Shown: positions 63,378 through 64,000 of the stretch, piece after piece | How positions within the stretch are numbered: the first letter of the stretch is position 1 | How the letters are laid out: every line of letters begins with the position of its first letter | Assembly: GCA_965223485.1 (NCBI GenBank) | Contig: OZ244993.1 | Coordinates: 2,170,001 to 2,234,000 of the forward strand | Reading direction: 5' to 3' | Origin: VXPQ01 sp965223485 | GTDB taxonomy: Bacteria > Bacteroidota > Rhodothermia > Rhodothermales > VXPQ01 | Length of the DNA: 64,000 bases | Notes under the pieces: model-generated | Told to the model about the DNA's origin: nothing | What the model saw: only the letters and a program-made list of their open reading frames with translations | The model's database searches: none | Position numbers and translations under genes: made by a program

Positions 63378-63880
63378 GGGGTTTCAGGAGGGGGGAATGG
63401 GGGTGGATTGAGAAAATCGGCCGACATGGATATCCGGGTGGTTTTCCCGTCTTCGATGACAATTACGCCCCCGCCTTCTTCCACAAGGCCGATGGGTCGC
63501 CAGGCGAACAGGTCAGGACTGTATTTGTGGGCAACCCCGGCGTAGGGGTACAGACCTGTTCCGACGCTGTCAAGCGTCACAGTCTGTCGCTCCACATGAA
63601 ACTGTAGACGTTCGCTGAAAATAAGCCGGTTGAGTTGCAGAAAGTCGGCAGTGTCTTTTGGAACGAACCGCAGGGCGACGAACAGCAGTTCATAAATATC
63701 CTCGGTGGCGGGCCAGGTCTCCGGGTAATTTTCGTAGGTAATATCTACAACGAGTGTACCGGTCGGGGGGTCGTCGGGTGGGGCAAAACCCTGGTCACAG
63801 GCAGCAAGGAAGACGGCGAGCGTTAGTACTGCCGGCAGCAGGATGACGGAGCAGGCAAGAAAGAATGCGCGTCGCAACAC
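63374..63880 (-). CDS. Putative lipoprotein coupled to the TonB-dependent receptor
   Basis: A lipoprotein of about 168 residues from a GTG at 63880. That start leaves a clean signal of two arginines and a hydrophobic stretch, then the lipobox LAAC; the open frame extends to a TTG at 63931. The mature part contains TGTLVVDITYENYPETWPATED, resembles no family I know and ends in a proline-rich FPPPETP tail. Its stop overlaps the start of the receptor gene (ATGA), so it may be a receptor-associated surface or periplasmic lipoprotein. A TTGACA box lies near 63952-63957 without a clear -10 partner. Upstream, to 64000, nothing else is recognisable. Confidence 0.65.
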   Translation of the reverse strand: MLRRAFFLACSVILLPAVLTLAVFLAACDQGFAPPDDPPTGTLVVDITYENYPETWPATEDIYELLFVALRFVPKDTADFLQLNRLIFSERLQFHVERQTVTLDSVGTGLYPYAGVAHKYSPDLFAWRPIGLVEEGGGVIVIEDGKTTRISMSADFLNPPPFPPPETP

Positions 63881-64000
63881 GGTCGAAAAAGAAGCAGGGG
63901 AACGCACAGACAAATAAGTACAGTGCGACAAAGGGGTGTCGAGGCGGATGTTGTCAAAGATATCAAAAACATTATTGTCGAGAAAGAGCGTTTTGTTTAA

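Noticed and set aside
1..64000. tRNA, rRNA, CRISPR arrays, insertion sequences, prophage and known riboswitches
   Set aside because: I looked through intergenic gaps on both strands and saw no cloverleaf-like, repeat-spacer, transposase or integrase signals. A covariance-model search could still find small RNAs.

Overview
The window looks like a chromosomal segment of a moderately GC-rich member of the Bacteroidota/Rhodothermota lineage, probably a marine heterotroph of the Rhodothermales type. Evidence is the mix of lineage-typical families (DUF4293, DUF4296, DUF4837, an ExbB/ExbD/ExbD cassette, a TonB-dependent receptor with an N-terminal carboxypeptidase-like domain), the many Tat-exported Gfo/Idh/MocA oxidoreductases and TIM-barrel isomerases, and a large exported dehydrogenase with a c-type heme motif. 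Shine-Dalgarno sites are mostly weak. I found no rRNA, tRNA, CRISPR array, insertion sequence or prophage.

Layout. 1-4364: minus-strand operon of three Tat-signal Gfo/Idh/MocA oxidoreductases and an ApbE flavin transferase. 4365-4760: the only gene-free stretch over 300 bases, with direct repeats and a palindrome. 4761-7003: YceI, then a CysH / beta-hydroxyacid dehydrogenase pair. 7266-11663: another Gfo/Idh/MocA protein and a 1019-residue exported protein with a CxxCH heme site. 11670-20066: FprA-type ferredoxin reductase, two dicarboxylate transporters, PEP carboxykinase, xylulokinase, HiPIP. 20299-28780: phosphopantetheinyl transferase, a PabB-PabC fusion, acetyl-CoA synthetase, two exported TIM-barrel proteins and a DUF4212/SSS symporter pair. 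28793-33510: tight minus operon of PolX-like protein, penicillin-acylase homologue and sugar kinase. 33719-39322: S41 protease, ExbB/ExbD cassette, DUF4293, EamA transporter. 39393-45061: glycosyltransferase, RecQ, DUF4296, HisG, DUF4837.

45144-53650 is a nearly complete tryptophan operon in the order trpE - unknown gene - trpS - trpG - trpD - trpC - trpF - trpB - trpA. It is preceded by a complete-looking ribosome-mediated attenuator: a 32-codon leader ORF with tandem Trp codons, an antiterminator pairing and a terminator with a six-T tract. This is the clearest regulatory discovery in the window. 53709-63931: MscS channel, an orphan coiled-coil protein, two sulfatase genes joined by an apparent deletion, a VKOR-DsbA fusion, transketolase, a TonB-dependent receptor and its partner lipoprotein.

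Metabolically the genes describe growth on organic acids and sugars: C4-dicarboxylate and acetate uptake, acetate activation, gluconeogenesis through PEP carboxykinase, pentose metabolism (xylulokinase, transketolase), and periplasmic oxidation or isomerisation of sugars. Several enzymes have altered active sites: a Gfo/Idh/MocA protein lacks the usual lysine, the PolX homologue has lost polymerase carboxylates but kept its PHP nuclease, and the acylase has a divergent nucleophile motif.
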